Shown here: positions 8,388-17,725 of the stretch, piece by piece
Layout: every line of letters begins with the position of its first letter
Position numbering within the stretch: the stretch's first letter is position 1
Source: Spirosoma endophyticum
GTDB taxonomy: Bacteria > Bacteroidota > Bacteroidia > Cytophagales > Spirosomataceae
DNA length: 64,000 nucleotides
Assembly (NCBI RefSeq): GCF_900112365.1
Contig: NZ_FOLQ01000002.1
Location: forward strand, 923,413 to 987,412
Direction: 5' to 3'
Made by a program: the position numbers and the translations under genes
Notes under the pieces: generated by a model
What the model was told of the DNA's origin: nothing
Database searches by the model: none
Seen by the model: only the letters and a program-made list of their open reading frames with translations

Positions 8388-9248
8388 ATGAAAATTGCAG
8401 TTATCGGCGCGACCGGCATGATCGGTCTGCCTGTTACCCAGGAGTTTATTAAGGCTGGTTTCTCCGTTCGCATCATCGCTCGTGATGTCGAGAAAGTGCG
8501 AAAACGCTTCCCCGATGCAGAAGTCATTGCTGGGGATATAACTGATGTTTCGAGTCTGATTAGTGGGTTGCGTGGTATGGACGCAGTGTATCTAAGTCTG
8601 GCTACCCGGCAAGATGAGAAAGAAACAGATTTTCATACCGAATCGCAGGGAATAACTAACGTGATCCAGGCGGCCAAGGAAACTCGTGTTCGCCGAATTG
8701 GGTATTTGTCGTCTATCGTCATGCGATACCAGGGCATGAATGGGTATAACTGGTGGACATTTGAGGTGAAGCAGGAGGGGGTTCGAATTCTTAAAGCATC
8801 GGGCATTCCATACAGCATTTTTTATCCATCCAGTTTTATGGAAGCCATGAATGACAGACAGCGTTCAGGCACGTCTATCAGGGTTGTAGGAAAGTCGAAT
8901 ATCAGGCAATGGTACGTTTCTGCCAGGGATTACGGAAAACAGGTGGCTCGGGCATTCGAAATCGCTAAAGACGGTCAAAATCAGGAATATGTGATTCAGG
9001 GGCCGGAAGCCGTGACTCCCTATCAGGCTGCCGAACGATTCGTGGCTGCTCATAAAAAAGAAAAGCTGAAAGTTGCTTCCATTCCGTCATACGTGATGCG
9101 ATTGGGCGGTCTATTTTCACCGCCGATGAAGTATGGCTGGTATATCACGGAAGCCCTTAACAACTACCCGGAAGTTTTTGAGGCAGAAAAGACCTGGGCA
9201 GACCTCGGAAAACCTGAGATAACGCTGGAAAAGTTTGCCCAGCAATAG
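8388..9248 (+). CDS. NmrA-like NAD(P)-binding protein (atypical short-chain dehydrogenase)
   Basis: The 286-residue product begins with a Rossmann dinucleotide site, IAVIGATGMIG (Gly7, Gly10, Gly13), followed by RDVEKVRKRF and the acidic ITDVSSL stretch, as in the NmrA / SDR_a5 group. These proteins bind NAD(P) as sensors or act as quinone or other reductases; the classical Tyr-Lys pair of SDR enzymes is not clearly placed. It follows a TetR regulator in the same direction, a usual pairing. A 9-bp hairpin follows the stop. Confidence 0.85.
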   Translation: MKIAVIGATGMIGLPVTQEFIKAGFSVRIIARDVEKVRKRFPDAEVIAGDITDVSSLISGLRGMDAVYLSLATRQDEKETDFHTESQGITNVIQAAKETRVRRIGYLSSIVMRYQGMNGYNWWTFEVKQEGVRILKASGIPYSIFYPSSFMEAMNDRQRSGTSIRVVGKSNIRQWYVSARDYGKQVARAFEIAKDGQNQEYVIQGPEAVTPYQAAERFVAAHKKEKLKVASIPSYVMRLGGLFSPPMKYGWYITEALNNYPEVFEAEKTWADLGKPEITLEKFAQQ

Positions 9249-9258
9249 TGATTCTATA

Positions 9259-9285
9259 CCCCTCTCCTGTTTTTCTGGAGAGGGG
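9259..9285. terminator. Hairpin between convergent genes
   Basis: CCCCTCTCC (9259-9267) pairs with GGAGAGGGG (9277-9285), loop of nine bases. It sits between the converging ends of the NmrA-like gene and the receptor gene and can act in both directions, though no strong T run follows. Confidence 0.55.
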
Positions 9286-9309
9286 ACTTCCCAACTGTTT
9301 CTCGGATCA

Positions 9310-11745
9310 CTACGCTCCGTTAGCCCGGCGTTTTTCATCTTCTGCTCCCCCCGTCCGACGGCGCGACGGCGTTAACCCATCATTACCAAACCGATACGTG
9401 AACGAAGCCGTTGCAACTCGTGTATCCTGACGTTGGTAGAACTGCTCAACATAGTTCGCGTAGGTGGACGTAGCATGCGTAGGACTGGTATAGAAAATGT
9501 CGGTCATGTTCAGCTTCAGCGTGCCTTTTTTGCCCATCATACTTTTTTGCAAACCCAGGTTAAGCTGCCCTAATGGCTGAATGTCCAGAAAACCGTATAA
9601 CTGGCGTGACTGATAATTACCCGTTAGATCGGCCGTCCAGCCCCGCCCTAACGTGAACGTACTGGTGCTGGTCAGGGTGTAGGCTGGCAAGCCTGCATTG
9701 AGCGATGTACCCGCCAGATCGCCAATGAACTGCTGGTAAAAAGCTACGAGATTATTATCCATTGTCCACCAACGGGTTAACTGCGCTGGAATTGTCATGG
9801 TTAGTCCATAATAATCGGAGCGTGTCAGATTCTGGAAGGTCGACACCGCTTGTCGGTTGCCTTCCGGAGCGGGTTGAATGACGCTGATAATGGGTTGATC
9901 GGTACGGCTGTAGCTGATCGACGTAATGAATTTCTGCTTAAAGCTGTGCGTCAGTTCGATGTTATAGCTTAACTGCGGAAACAGCGCCGGATTTCCCGAA
10001 AAATAGGTTGTGGCGTCAATATACGCCCGAAATGGATTTAGCTGATTGTAGGTCGGACGATCAATTCGGCGGCTTAGTGACAGACTTAAATCGTGCAGTT
10101 TTGATAAACTCTGCTTGAGAAATACGCTCGGGAAGAGCTGAAAATAATTACGTTCGAAACTGGCGTTACCTTTAAACTGCAAGCCTTTAACATTGGTTTG
10201 TTCGCCACGTAACCCCGCCTGGAGAGATAACTTATTAAAGGTCTTGTTGATGTTGATGTACCCCGCGTTGATGTTTTCGTCATACCGGAAATGATTGGTT
10301 TTTCCCGTATCGATCACGCTTATTCCTTCCACGAGACTCGTAAACACTACGTCGTTATCGGAATGCACCCAGCTGGTTTTGATGCCGCCTTCCAATCTGG
10401 TTTTGTTGGGAAAAGTATGCGTATAATCAGCCTTAAACGACGAAATGTTTAGCCCTCCGTTCAAATCACCCGCCAGAACCGTTGGGGCTTGAATGGGTAC
10501 AATGAAAGACGTAGCTAGATTCTGACTACGGTGGGTTTCGTAATGAGCGTAATCAGCGTCGGCCGTTAATTCACGTTTGCCGGTCGAATCAAAATTGTGT
10601 TTCAGATTCAGGTTAACCGCTACGTTCGGTGTGGCCAGTGTCCGTCGGTTAGCTGATCGATAGCTGGATTGCAGTTGTCTCTGATCACTGAATGTCTGTG
10701 TGACATTCGTAATGTTTGCTTCTGCCTGGTTTGCTAAGCCGCTCACGGCCATACCAATCAGTGTTTGCTTCGACAACGTGTAGTCGAGGCCTGCCCGATA
10801 CGTATTGGCGACGTAGCGGGTTTTGCCCATGTTGTCCTGATCGCTACTGCCGGTGAACAGATTGTTCTGGTAAAACTTCCGGTGCAGGGTTAACTGGGTA
10901 AAGACATTTCGGTCACTGTAGGTATAGTTGCCAAAGAGGTTAAGCTTTTTGTGTCGATAGTTCAGGGCAAAACCGGTTGTTAACTTTCCATATTTTCCAT
11001 AGCCGTAACTGGCGTTTACGCTTCCGTTCGTTCCCTGTCGGCCATCTTTTTTGAGTTTGATGGCAATGATGCCCGCACCACCAGCCGCGTCATACTTGGC
11101 CGGTGGGTTAGAGATCAGCTCAATCTTCTCCACCGAATTGGCGGGCAACGCACGTAGCATATCGGCTAGTTCGGTACCCGTCATCGGTATGCGTTTGCCG
11201 TCAATCAATACCAGAACACCCTGCTTGCCCCGAAGTGCGAGGTTGTCATTCTGATCGACTGTTACACCCGGTGATCGACTGAGAACTTCCAGCGATGTGG
11301 CCCCGGCGCTAAGCGGACTGGCGTCTACATTAACGATAATACGATCGGTTTCCCGTTCAAAAAGGGGTATGCGGGCCTGTACCGTTACTTCTTTCAACTG
11401 CGTATTGCTACTGGGTTTCAGCCGAAGGGCCGGAAGCTTCTGATCGTCCGACGATAGGGCAAACGGCGCCGTTTGTACACGTTCATAACCTACCTGCGAA
11501 GCTGTAATGAAGTAGCTGCCCGTTGGCAGTCGATCAAACCGGAAGGTACCCGTTGCATCACTGAATTCAGTTTTGACAACCACTGAGTCGCTGGCGCGAT
11601 GGATTGCCACCGTCGCGAACTCAACGGATGAGCCAGCCGGGTCCTGTATTACGCCCGTAACAATTGGGCCACTTTTCGTATGAGCGCTATAAGCCCTTGA
11701 AAATAAGGTAATGAGGAGAAGACAAACACGTAGAGAGAATGCCAT
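9310..11745 (-). CDS. TonB-dependent receptor-like outer-membrane beta-barrel protein (second copy type)
   Basis: The 811-residue product repeats the domain plan of the receptor at 2226: signal peptide (about 1-20), CarboxypepD_reg-like domain (about 28-110, TGVIQDPAGSSVEFATVAI), plug (about 118-235, with GVLVLIDGKRIP and KYDAAGGAGIIAIKLKKDG) and an OMP_b-brl_3 barrel ending in VATASFTYRFG followed by a short basic tail. It would take up an unknown ligand across the outer membrane. It has no SusD-like or regulatory neighbour. A small GCTGAA/TTCAGC hairpin is present in its upstream region (about 11764-11780). Substrate cannot be inferred. Confidence 0.87.
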   Translation of the reverse strand: MAFSLRVCLLLITLFSRAYSAHTKSGPIVTGVIQDPAGSSVEFATVAIHRASDSVVVKTEFSDATGTFRFDRLPTGSYFITASQVGYERVQTAPFALSSDDQKLPALRLKPSSNTQLKEVTVQARIPLFERETDRIIVNVDASPLSAGATSLEVLSRSPGVTVDQNDNLALRGKQGVLVLIDGKRIPMTGTELADMLRALPANSVEKIELISNPPAKYDAAGGAGIIAIKLKKDGRQGTNGSVNASYGYGKYGKLTTGFALNYRHKKLNLFGNYTYSDRNVFTQLTLHRKFYQNNLFTGSSDQDNMGKTRYVANTYRAGLDYTLSKQTLIGMAVSGLANQAEANITNVTQTFSDQRQLQSSYRSANRRTLATPNVAVNLNLKHNFDSTGKRELTADADYAHYETHRSQNLATSFIVPIQAPTVLAGDLNGGLNISSFKADYTHTFPNKTRLEGGIKTSWVHSDNDVVFTSLVEGISVIDTGKTNHFRYDENINAGYININKTFNKLSLQAGLRGEQTNVKGLQFKGNASFERNYFQLFPSVFLKQSLSKLHDLSLSLSRRIDRPTYNQLNPFRAYIDATTYFSGNPALFPQLSYNIELTHSFKQKFITSISYSRTDQPIISVIQPAPEGNRQAVSTFQNLTRSDYYGLTMTIPAQLTRWWTMDNNLVAFYQQFIGDLAGTSLNAGLPAYTLTSTSTFTLGRGWTADLTGNYQSRQLYGFLDIQPLGQLNLGLQKSMMGKKGTLKLNMTDIFYTSPTHATSTYANYVEQFYQRQDTRVATASFTYRFGNDGLTPSRRRTGGAEDEKRRANGA

Positions 11746-11921
11746 GCCGGGATGTGTTTAGGTGCTGAAATCAAGTTCAGCAAAAAGACACAGGACGTAA
11801 TACACAGCGCGGCAGTTCTCCATAAACGGCCTAAAATAAGTATCAGCGGGGAAGCCTTTTGAAGGGGTGGTCAGACGTTCTTGCTTGGCTTTGCCGAACG
11901 AGAACGTAATGATAGGAACGA

Positions 11922-12791
11922 TTAATGCATTGGCAAACTCTTCACTTTCCCTCCTGCCACATCATCAACACTATGTTGAATAATGAATGCGTTGGGGTCG
12001 ATCTCCAGAATCGCCGTTCGCAATCTGACGATTTCCAGCCGGGTAACTACCGTATAAAGAATCGTATCAATATCCTGGTGATTACCATGTTTGCCGTATC
12101 CGCCCTGCCCGTTGAGGATGGTTACACCCCAGCCTTGTTCGATGATACGTCCCCGGATCGCCTGATTATTCTTGGAAACAATGAGAACGGCGGTATACTC
12201 TTCAATACCGTGAATGATAAAGTCGACAGTTTTCGATGCGGCAAAGTAGGTGATCATCGAATACAGGGCTGGATTCAACCCCAGAAAAAACGCAGCCGCC
12301 CCAAAGATGACCAGGTTAAGAACCAGAATGACATCGCTTACTTTCAGTACGTGACTGCTGCGACTGATGAGAAGAGCCGCTATTTCTGTACCGTCCAGCA
12401 CCGCACCACCCCTAATGGCCAGTCCGATGCCCGCGCCGATGAAGAAACCGCCAAACACAGCGGTCAGTAACAAATCGGGCGTTACGTCGGGGTAGGGGAT
12501 AACGGCCAAACTAAGCGACAGGCCAGCGATAGCCAGCGTGCTCTTAAGCGCAAACTGTTTACCAAATTGCCGATAGCCTAACCCAATAAAAGGCAGGTTA
12601 ATGACTAATAACCAGACGGGAAGTGGAATGTGGAATAGCGAGGCCAGCAGCATCGAAACGCCCGTTACGCCACCGTCGATAAAATGACTTGAGAGCAAAA
12701 AACCTTTGATACCCATCCCGGCGCTGAGTATGCCGCCGATGATAAAACTAGTGTCTTTAATGAATCGGTAAAGTGCAGATTTTGGGAGCAT
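11922..12791 (-). CDS. YitT family membrane protein with C-terminal DUF2179 domain
   Basis: YitT proteins are inner-membrane proteins of unclear transport role. The product of 289 residues has an N-terminal region of about five to six membrane helices with the family signatures DGGVTGVSML and GGAVLDGTEIAALL, then a soluble C-terminal DUF2179 domain (about 205-285; VLIVSKNNQAIRGRI, GWGVTILNGQGGY). Order and length fit the family. It follows cysK on the same strand but a 24-bp palindrome lies between them, so it is probably a separate transcript. Confidence 0.9.
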   Translation of the reverse strand: MLPKSALYRFIKDTSFIIGGILSAGMGIKGFLLSSHFIDGGVTGVSMLLASLFHIPLPVWLLVINLPFIGLGYRQFGKQFALKSTLAIAGLSLSLAVIPYPDVTPDLLLTAVFGGFFIGAGIGLAIRGGAVLDGTEIAALLISRSSHVLKVSDVILVLNLVIFGAAAFFLGLNPALYSMITYFAASKTVDFIIHGIEEYTAVLIVSKNNQAIRGRIIEQGWGVTILNGQGGYGKHGNHQDIDTILYTVVTRLEIVRLRTAILEIDPNAFIIQHSVDDVAGGKVKSLPMH

Positions 12792-12821
12792 AGAGGAACG
12801 TTGATGGGAGTTTTAGTAAGA

Positions 12822-12886
12822 AGTCGCTCGTCAATAGTCGTTAGTAGTCTGATGCTTCAGCCACTAACGACTATTGACGAGCGACT
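12822..12886 (-). terminator. 24-bp perfect palindrome of AGTCGTTAGT-type words after cysK
   Basis: Arms 12822-12845 and 12863-12886 match perfectly over 24 bases with a 17-base loop. The arm contains GTCAATAGTCGTTAGT, a word seen again around 13812, 14236, 45060 and 45569. It lies 11 bases after the cysK stop on the minus strand and before yitT. Confidence 0.75.
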
Positions 12887-12896
12887 ATCGACTTTA

Positions 12897-13805
12897 CTAA
12901 TACAACCCTTCAATCGACAAATATCGTTCGCCCGTATCGTAGCAAAAGGTCAAAATTCGGCTGCCGGGGGTAAGGTCGACCAGCTTTTTTGCTACGGCGG
13001 CCAGCGATGCTCCCGACGAAATTCCTATAAACGTACCCTCTTCCTTCGCCGAACGGCGGGACATTTCGAAGGCTTCCTCTTTACTCACCTGAATGGTGCC
13101 GTCCAGCACGTCGGTATGTAAGTTCATCGGAATAAAACCGGCTCCAATACCCTGAATGGGGTGTGGGCCTGGTGCGCCACCGCCGATAACGGGCGATAAT
13201 TCAGGCTCAACCGCGTAGACTTTCAGATTCGGGAATTTCTCTTTCAATACCTGACCCACCGCCGTGATGTGGCCACCGGTGCCAACACCCGTAATCAATA
13301 CGTCGAAACCCTCAGGAAAATCGGTCAGGATTTCCTGCGCTGTTGTTCGTATGTGAACGTCGATGTTCGCCGGATTCTCGAACTGCTGAGGCATCCAGGA
13401 ATCAGGCGTTTGGGCTATCAGTTCATGCGCGCGCTCAATCGCTCCTTTCATACCTTTTTCACGGGGTGTCAGGTCGAATTCGGCACCGTAAGCTGCCATG
13501 ATCTTGCGCCGTTCGATGCTCATGGATTCGGGCATTACCAGAATTATTTTGTAGCCTTTCACGGCCGCAACCATCGCCAGACCAATGCCGGTATTGCCCG
13601 ACGTTGGCTCAATAATCGTACTGTCCGACGTAAGTAATCCCTTCGCTTCGGCGTCTTCGATCATCGCCAGGGCAATGCGGTCTTTTATGCTGGCACCGGG
13701 ATTAGCTCGTTCCAGTTTCGTCCAGACTTCGTAGCCCGGAAACAGCCGATTGATGCGCACATGGGGCGTCTGGCCAATCGTGTCAAGAATAGTGGTGGCT
13801 TTCAT
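12897..13805 (-). CDS. cysK: Cysteine synthase A (O-acetylserine sulfhydrylase)
   Basis: CysK makes L-cysteine from O-acetylserine and sulfide with PLP in the cytoplasm. The 302-residue product has the PLP lysine Lys41 in [11 protein letters not shown], the substrate loop PTSGNTG (residues 67-73), the glycine-rich phosphate-binding loop [12 protein letters not shown] and ISSGAS near residue 270. The length is typical. cysE lies upstream on the same strand, so the two enzymes that convert serine to cysteine are neighbours; a broken S23 gene and repeat words separate them, which probably splits an ancestral operon. Confidence 0.95.
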   Translation of the reverse strand: MKATTILDTIGQTPHVRINRLFPGYEVWTKLERANPGASIKDRIALAMIEDAEAKGLLTSDSTIIEPTSGNTGIGLAMVAAVKGYKIILVMPESMSIERRKIMAAYGAEFDLTPREKGMKGAIERAHELIAQTPDSWMPQQFENPANIDVHIRTTAQEILTDFPEGFDVLITGVGTGGHITAVGQVLKEKFPNLKVYAVEPELSPVIGGGAPGPHPIQGIGAGFIPMNLHTDVLDGTIQVSKEEAFEMSRRSAKEEGTFIGISSGASLAAVAKKLVDLTPGSRILTFCYDTGERYLSIEGLY

Positions 13806-13811
13806 AAATAA

Positions 13812-13836
13812 AGTCGTTAGTGGTTTAGTCGTTAGT
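13812..13836 (+). repeat. Two direct copies of AGTCGTTAGT left of the S23 pseudogene
   Basis: AGTCGTTAGT occurs at 13812-13821 and 13827-13836. The same word occurs inverted on the other side of the pseudogene (14236-14245 and 14257-14266), so the pseudogene is bracketed by opposed copies. Confidence 0.9.
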
Positions 13837-13839
13837 AAA

Positions 13840-14188
13840 CTAACGCTTGAGGGAGTTTATAAAACCGTTTAGAATACGACCAATTTCATCACAAAGAGAA
13901 AGCCCATCCTTTAAATCCTGTTCATTAATGAATTTCAAACGCTGGGCTAAATATAACATTGATTTTACTTCAGCATTTGACCCTTTTGATATGAACAGAA
14001 ATCGGGCAAAGTCATTGTCACTACTACGTTCAAATCCTTCTGCTATGTTGTTGGAAACGGATACAGAGGCTCTGAAAATCTGGTCTTTAAACTATACTCT
14101 CGGGATTGATGAAATTTCTCAAACATCAATACGCTAGATCCTGAACCTTTTGCCAGGCGATAATATCTTCAAAGCGAGTCACTTTCAT
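13840..14188 (-). pseudogene. Four-helix-bundle S23 protein (23S rRNA intervening-sequence family), two frameshifts
   Basis: Read on the minus strand from the ATG at 14188, three frames must be joined: MKVTRFEDIIAWQKVQDLA, then MFEKFHQSREYSLKTRFSEP after a shift near 14126-14134, then ASVSVSNNIAEGFERSS to the stop at 13840 after a second shift near 14066-14080. Joined, they match the full plan of the four-helix-bundle S23 family, including the EDIIAWQ start, SNNIAEGFER signature and [13 protein letters not shown] end, about 115 residues. The family was first found inside 23S rRNA intervening sequences; its cellular function is unknown. It lies between cysE and cysK and is flanked by opposed repeat words. 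Confidence 0.85.
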
Positions 14189-14235
14189 GTCATTTTTAGT
14201 TAGTGGGTAATAATCGATAAACATACGACTATTAT

Positions 14236-14266
14236 ACTAACGACTATTGACTGGTGACTAACGACT
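14236..14266 (+). repeat. Two copies of ACTAACGACT right of the S23 pseudogene
   Basis: ACTAACGACT occurs at 14236-14245 and 14257-14266, inverted relative to the copies at 13812-13836. The arms could form a large hairpin that contains the whole pseudogene, or smaller terminators after cysE. Confidence 0.9.
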
Positions 14267-14267
14267 G

Positions 14268-15113
14268 TCAGATGACAAAATTGATTGGTTCGATTGACTC
14301 CAGGGACTTCAGCCGGACGTCGGTTTGATGCTGGTGAAATACGAGCGAGTGCGCTTCGACACTGCTGGTTAGCCAGACGTTACCCCCAATAACCGAGTCG
14401 TGCCCAACGGTTGTATACCCCCCCAGAATCGTCGCGTTAGCGTAGATGACTACGTTGTCTTCAATGGTTGGATGCCGCTTTTTCTGCGCCATTGATTTCG
14501 CTACGTGTGTGGCACCGAGTGTTACACCCTGGTAAATTTTCACGTTGTTGCCAATGACCGTCGTTTCGCCGATAACAACGCCGGTACCGTGGTCAATGAA
14601 AAACGACGGCCCGATTTGTGCACCGGGATGAATGTCGATACCCGTCTGGCCGTGTGCATATTCGGTCAACATCCGGGGTAGGAGTGGTACGTTGTACTGA
14701 AGTAATTCGTGCGCAAAACGATACACGCATATTGCGTAAAAGCCCGGGTAAACGGCCACGACTTCCTCGATACCAACGGCGGCCGGATCATTATCGGCAA
14801 TGGCGTGGGCATCGAGCAACAGACTGTCGTAAATAGAGGGTAAGCGTTCGAAAAAACGCTCGGTGATGGCCTCTGGTGTTTCTGGAAGGTTATTCTCCAG
14901 TGGGCATAACAACTTGGTAAGTTGCTCGTGCAGACTTCGATACGTCTCCTCTACGTGCTGCGATACCGATTTGCAATCCTGCGTAACGGGGAACAGCAAC
15001 CGCATAAGTTGATCAATAAAACGTCCGGCATCAGGCCGCGATGGGAGTTTATATCGGTAGTGTGCCCGCTGCGTGTGCAGATGTTCGAGGAAGGTATTTG
15101 TATCGGTAATCAT
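14268..15113 (-). CDS. cysE: Serine O-acetyltransferase
   Basis: CysE acetylates serine with acetyl-CoA, the first step of cysteine synthesis. The 281-residue product has a helical N-terminal domain (about 1-145) and a left-handed beta-helix of hexapeptide repeats (about 155-255). The catalytic pair is seen as Asp174-His175 in [13 protein letters not shown] and His214 in KKRHPTI. It lacks the usual cysK-binding C-terminal Ile tail only in part: the protein ends in NFVI, so the last residue is Ile as needed for cysteine synthase complex formation. It precedes cysK on the same strand. A palindrome next to a TACATTTG box lies upstream. Confidence 0.93.
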   Translation of the reverse strand: MITDTNTFLEHLHTQRAHYRYKLPSRPDAGRFIDQLMRLLFPVTQDCKSVSQHVEETYRSLHEQLTKLLCPLENNLPETPEAITERFFERLPSIYDSLLLDAHAIADNDPAAVGIEEVVAVYPGFYAICVYRFAHELLQYNVPLLPRMLTEYAHGQTGIDIHPGAQIGPSFFIDHGTGVVIGETTVIGNNVKIYQGVTLGATHVAKSMAQKKRHPTIEDNVVIYANATILGGYTTVGHDSVIGGNVWLTSSVEAHSLVFHQHQTDVRLKSLESIEPINFVI

Positions 15114-15175
15114 GATATGTTAGGTGACTAGGTAAGCAAATGTCGAGGTGATTAGCTTGCACAGAGCTAGTTATG

Positions 15176-15206
15176 CAAATGTACTACGTCGTCTGGACGT
15201 AGTACA
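15176..15206 (-). promoter_or_regulatory. Palindrome overlapping a -7 like box upstream of cysE
   Basis: TGTACTACGTC (15180-15190) and GACGTAGTACA (15196-15206) form an 11-bp dyad with a five-base centre. On the minus strand its end overlaps TACATTTG (15183-15176), which fits the -7 consensus TAnnTTTG; no clear TTG lies at the right distance. A repressor bound here would block that promoter. The divergent dehydrogenase gene could share it. Confidence 0.4.
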
Positions 15207-15353
15207 CTTATAAACGTATCCGTTAGCTAAATAGAGGTTGACTAATTAAGTAATTATTCATGTTTCTGGAACAAAACACGGACAGCAAAGTTCGATGGTC
15301 GTACCAGGAATCTGGTTTGTCTTGCAAATTAGTAGAAAATAGAGCGACTCGTC

Positions 15354-16574
15354 ATGTTCAGTAAAACCATAATAACCTTTGCCGTATCCCTGATGGCAAC
15401 CTCGGGTGGAACCTGGCTTCTAACGTCGGCTTGCCAGCCTGCCAAACAGCCTGATTCAATAACGCAGGACTCAACCGGATCGAGTATGGGTAATCTGGCT
15501 GCTAAAGCCGTCAATGCTTATCCAAAGTTGACGTTCTCCGATCCGATCGAATACACCCATGCCAACGATGGGACCAATCGGGTGTTTGTCGTCGAACAGG
15601 CCGGGCGCATTCGGGTATTTGAGAACGACGCCAGTGCATCATCAGCCGGTACGTATCTGGACATTCGCAGCAAAGTATCGTCTGGTGGCGAAATGGGTTT
15701 GCTTGGTTTAGCCTTTCACCCCGATTTTAAACAGAATGGCTTTTTCTACGTCAATTATACTAAAAGCAATCCCCGGGAAACCATCGTGAGTCGTTTTAAG
15801 GCGGCATCGACCAGTGCATCGGAAGTTGATCCCGGTTCGGAGGTAATCCTGTTCCGGTTTGATCAGCCTTATGCCAATCATAACGGTGGTAAAGTGCTAT
15901 TCGGGCCGGATGGTTATCTCTACGTATCGACGGGAGACGGTGGGAGCGGGGGCGACCCGCAGAACAATGGGCAAAATCGCAGTAGCTGGTTAGGGAAAAT
16001 TCTGCGCGTTGACGTGAACAACACCGAAAAAGGGCAGTATGGCATTCCGAAAGACAATCCATTTAAAGGAAATACCAACGGCTATCGGGAAGAAATTTTC
16101 GCTTATGGCTTGCGCAATCCCTGGCGGGTCAGCTTTGACGAAAAGGGTCAATTGTGGGCAGGTGACGTAGGGCAGAACAAAATTGAAGAAGTCGATATCA
16201 TCAGGAAAGGGGGTAACTACGGCTGGCGGATCAAGGAGGCTACTGCGGACTACAATACGAGCGGTACCAGCGTGAATGCGGCTGATCTGATCTCACCCAT
16301 CTGGCAATATTCGCACGACAAAGGCGACATATCCATTACCGGCGGAGTAGTTTATCGGGGCTCAGCCAATCCGGCACTACGTGGTAAGTATATCTATGCC
16401 GACTACGCCAGCGGCCGGGTGTGGGCCTTAACGCCAAACGGGACCAACGCGGCTACCAATCAGGAGATTATTTCCAGGGCTGGCTCTATCTCAGCCTTTG
16501 GCGAAGATCAGAAAAATGAACTGTATCTGTGCGATTACGCATCAGGAAAAATCCTGAAACTGATGGGAAACTGA
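15354..16574 (+). CDS. PQQ-dependent sugar dehydrogenase (glucose/sorbosone dehydrogenase family), lipoprotein
   Basis: These enzymes oxidise aldoses with PQQ outside the cytoplasm. The 406-residue product has a signal sequence ending in a lipobox (LLTSAC, Cys27), then a six-bladed propeller of the GSDH family: VVEQAGRIRVFE, LGLAFHPDF, the catalytic His176 in PYANHNGGKVLFGPDGYLY, TGDGGSGGDP and LRNPWRVSFD. The domain covers nearly all of the mature protein. PQQ synthesis genes are not in the window. A strong terminator follows, so it is monocistronic. Confidence 0.9.
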   Translation: MFSKTIITFAVSLMATSGGTWLLTSACQPAKQPDSITQDSTGSSMGNLAAKAVNAYPKLTFSDPIEYTHANDGTNRVFVVEQAGRIRVFENDASASSAGTYLDIRSKVSSGGEMGLLGLAFHPDFKQNGFFYVNYTKSNPRETIVSRFKAASTSASEVDPGSEVILFRFDQPYANHNGGKVLFGPDGYLYVSTGDGGSGGDPQNNGQNRSSWLGKILRVDVNNTEKGQYGIPKDNPFKGNTNGYREEIFAYGLRNPWRVSFDEKGQLWAGDVGQNKIEEVDIIRKGGNYGWRIKEATADYNTSGTSVNAADLISPIWQYSHDKGDISITGGVVYRGSANPALRGKYIYADYASGRVWALTPNGTNAATNQEIISRAGSISAFGEDQKNELYLCDYASGKILKLMGN

Positions 16575-16595
16575 GAAGATGATGACGCATTAAAG

Positions 16596-16627
16596 AAAAG
16601 CCTGACTTCCAGAAAGTCAGGCTTTTT
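16596..16627 (+). terminator. Rho-independent terminator after the sugar dehydrogenase gene
   Basis: AAAAGCCTGACTT (16596-16608) pairs with AAGTCAGGCTTTT (16614-16626) with a five-base loop and a T run. Confidence 0.9.
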
Positions 16628-16695
16628 ATTTGGGTTGTATTTTGCCTGAAAAGCTAGTAAGTTACAACGGTTTCTTACCCTACCTTTTTAATGAA

Positions 16696-17190
16696 ATGGA
16701 CAATCAATCCCGTGATTTACTTAATGCCGATGAGTTACTGGCTGAGCCACTTGTTCCTGCCAGTCGAATGAAACGCTTTCTGAACTCGCTTATTGATACT
16801 GTGTTTTTTTATATTATTCTAGTGACTATCGGTGTCATTTTTACCTTATTAATTCCGGGCAGCACTGAGGCAATAAACCGATTGAATCCGCTGGTAGTCC
16901 AGGTAATGGGCATGTTATTATTTGGCGGCTATTATATCGTATTCGAGACTTGGTTAGGCAAAACACCCGGTAAAATGATTACACGTACTAAAGTGGTAGA
17001 TAATGAAGGCGAGATGCCAGGTTTTAAAGTAATAATAGGACGAAGTTTTGCCCGGCTCATCCCATTTGAAGCCTTTTCTTTTCTACAAGAAAAGCCTGTC
17101 GGAATTCATGATCGAATGAGTCAAACGATGGTCGTTGATGATAAGCCGCGTTCGTCACTTGACCTATCACTCAGACAACTGACAGAATAA
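16696..17190 (+). CDS. RDD family membrane protein
   Basis: The 164-residue protein has the RDD layout: SRMKRFLNSLIDTVFFY at the first helix (the Arg and Asp of the family name), helices at about residues 29-54 and 68-90, a cytoplasmic GKTPGKMITRTKVV motif and a final helix with SFARLIPFEAFSF and HDRMSQTMVV. RDD proteins are small membrane proteins, some linked to ion transport. I start it at the ATG at 16696; an upstream TTG frame runs into the terminator and is unlikely. Its stop is three bases before ogt, suggesting one transcript. Confidence 0.87.
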   Translation: MDNQSRDLLNADELLAEPLVPASRMKRFLNSLIDTVFFYIILVTIGVIFTLLIPGSTEAINRLNPLVVQVMGMLLFGGYYIVFETWLGKTPGKMITRTKVVDNEGEMPGFKVIIGRSFARLIPFEAFSFLQEKPVGIHDRMSQTMVVDDKPRSSLDLSLRQLTE

Positions 17191-17193
17191 GCA

Positions 17194-17703
17194 ATGAGTA
17201 CCGCCGTTTTTGAATCTCCTCTTGGTTTAGTACGTATTACCGGTGATGATGCTGGGATTAGCCTCATTTCCTGCACCGATAGTTCTGTGAACAACGTAGT
17301 AGAAACGCAGTTCGAAGATCAACTTTCGGAGCCAGTATCATTAGCCTTGCAACAGCTACAGGAGTATTTTACCGGGACGCGTCAAACCTTTGATTTTCCA
17401 ATCAATCCATCGGGAACAACGTTTCAGCAAACTGTTTGGAAGGCCCTGCTCGACGTGCCGTTTGGTACTACGTTGTCCTATCTGGCGCTGACCCGACGTA
17501 TCGGTGACGAAAAGGCGATTCGGGCCGTAGCAGCCGCCAATGGTCGAAATCCCCTCTGGATTGTGGTGCCATGTCACCGCATCATTGGTTCCGATGGGTC
17601 GTTGACGGGTTATGCGGGTGGATTATGGCGGAAGCAGTGGTTGCTGGAACATGAGGGTATTTTATCCGGTCGTGAAACAGGCAGGCAACTATCGTTGTTC
17701 TAA
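17194..17703 (+). CDS. ogt: Methylated-DNA-protein cysteine methyltransferase
   Basis: This suicide enzyme removes alkyl groups from O6-alkylguanine in DNA. The 169-residue product has the small N-terminal domain, FQQTVWKALLDVPFGTTLSY, the helix-turn-helix with arginine finger AIRAVAAANGRNP and the active site PCHRI with Cys127. There is no Ada-type N-terminal regulator domain, so ogt fits better than ada. It starts three bases after the RDD gene and is followed within 22 bases by an MBL-fold gene, a likely three-gene transcript. Confidence 0.95.
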   Translation: MSTAVFESPLGLVRITGDDAGISLISCTDSSVNNVVETQFEDQLSEPVSLALQQLQEYFTGTRQTFDFPINPSGTTFQQTVWKALLDVPFGTTLSYLALTRRIGDEKAIRAVAAANGRNPLWIVVPCHRIIGSDGSLTGYAGGLWRKQWLLEHEGILSGRETGRQLSLF

Positions 17704-17725
17704 CTGGCGAACGCTCCACTCGCTA

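Noticed and set aside
13847..14137. Plus-strand frame of 96 codons across the S23 region
   Set aside because: The minus-strand S23 family match explains the region; this is its shadow.
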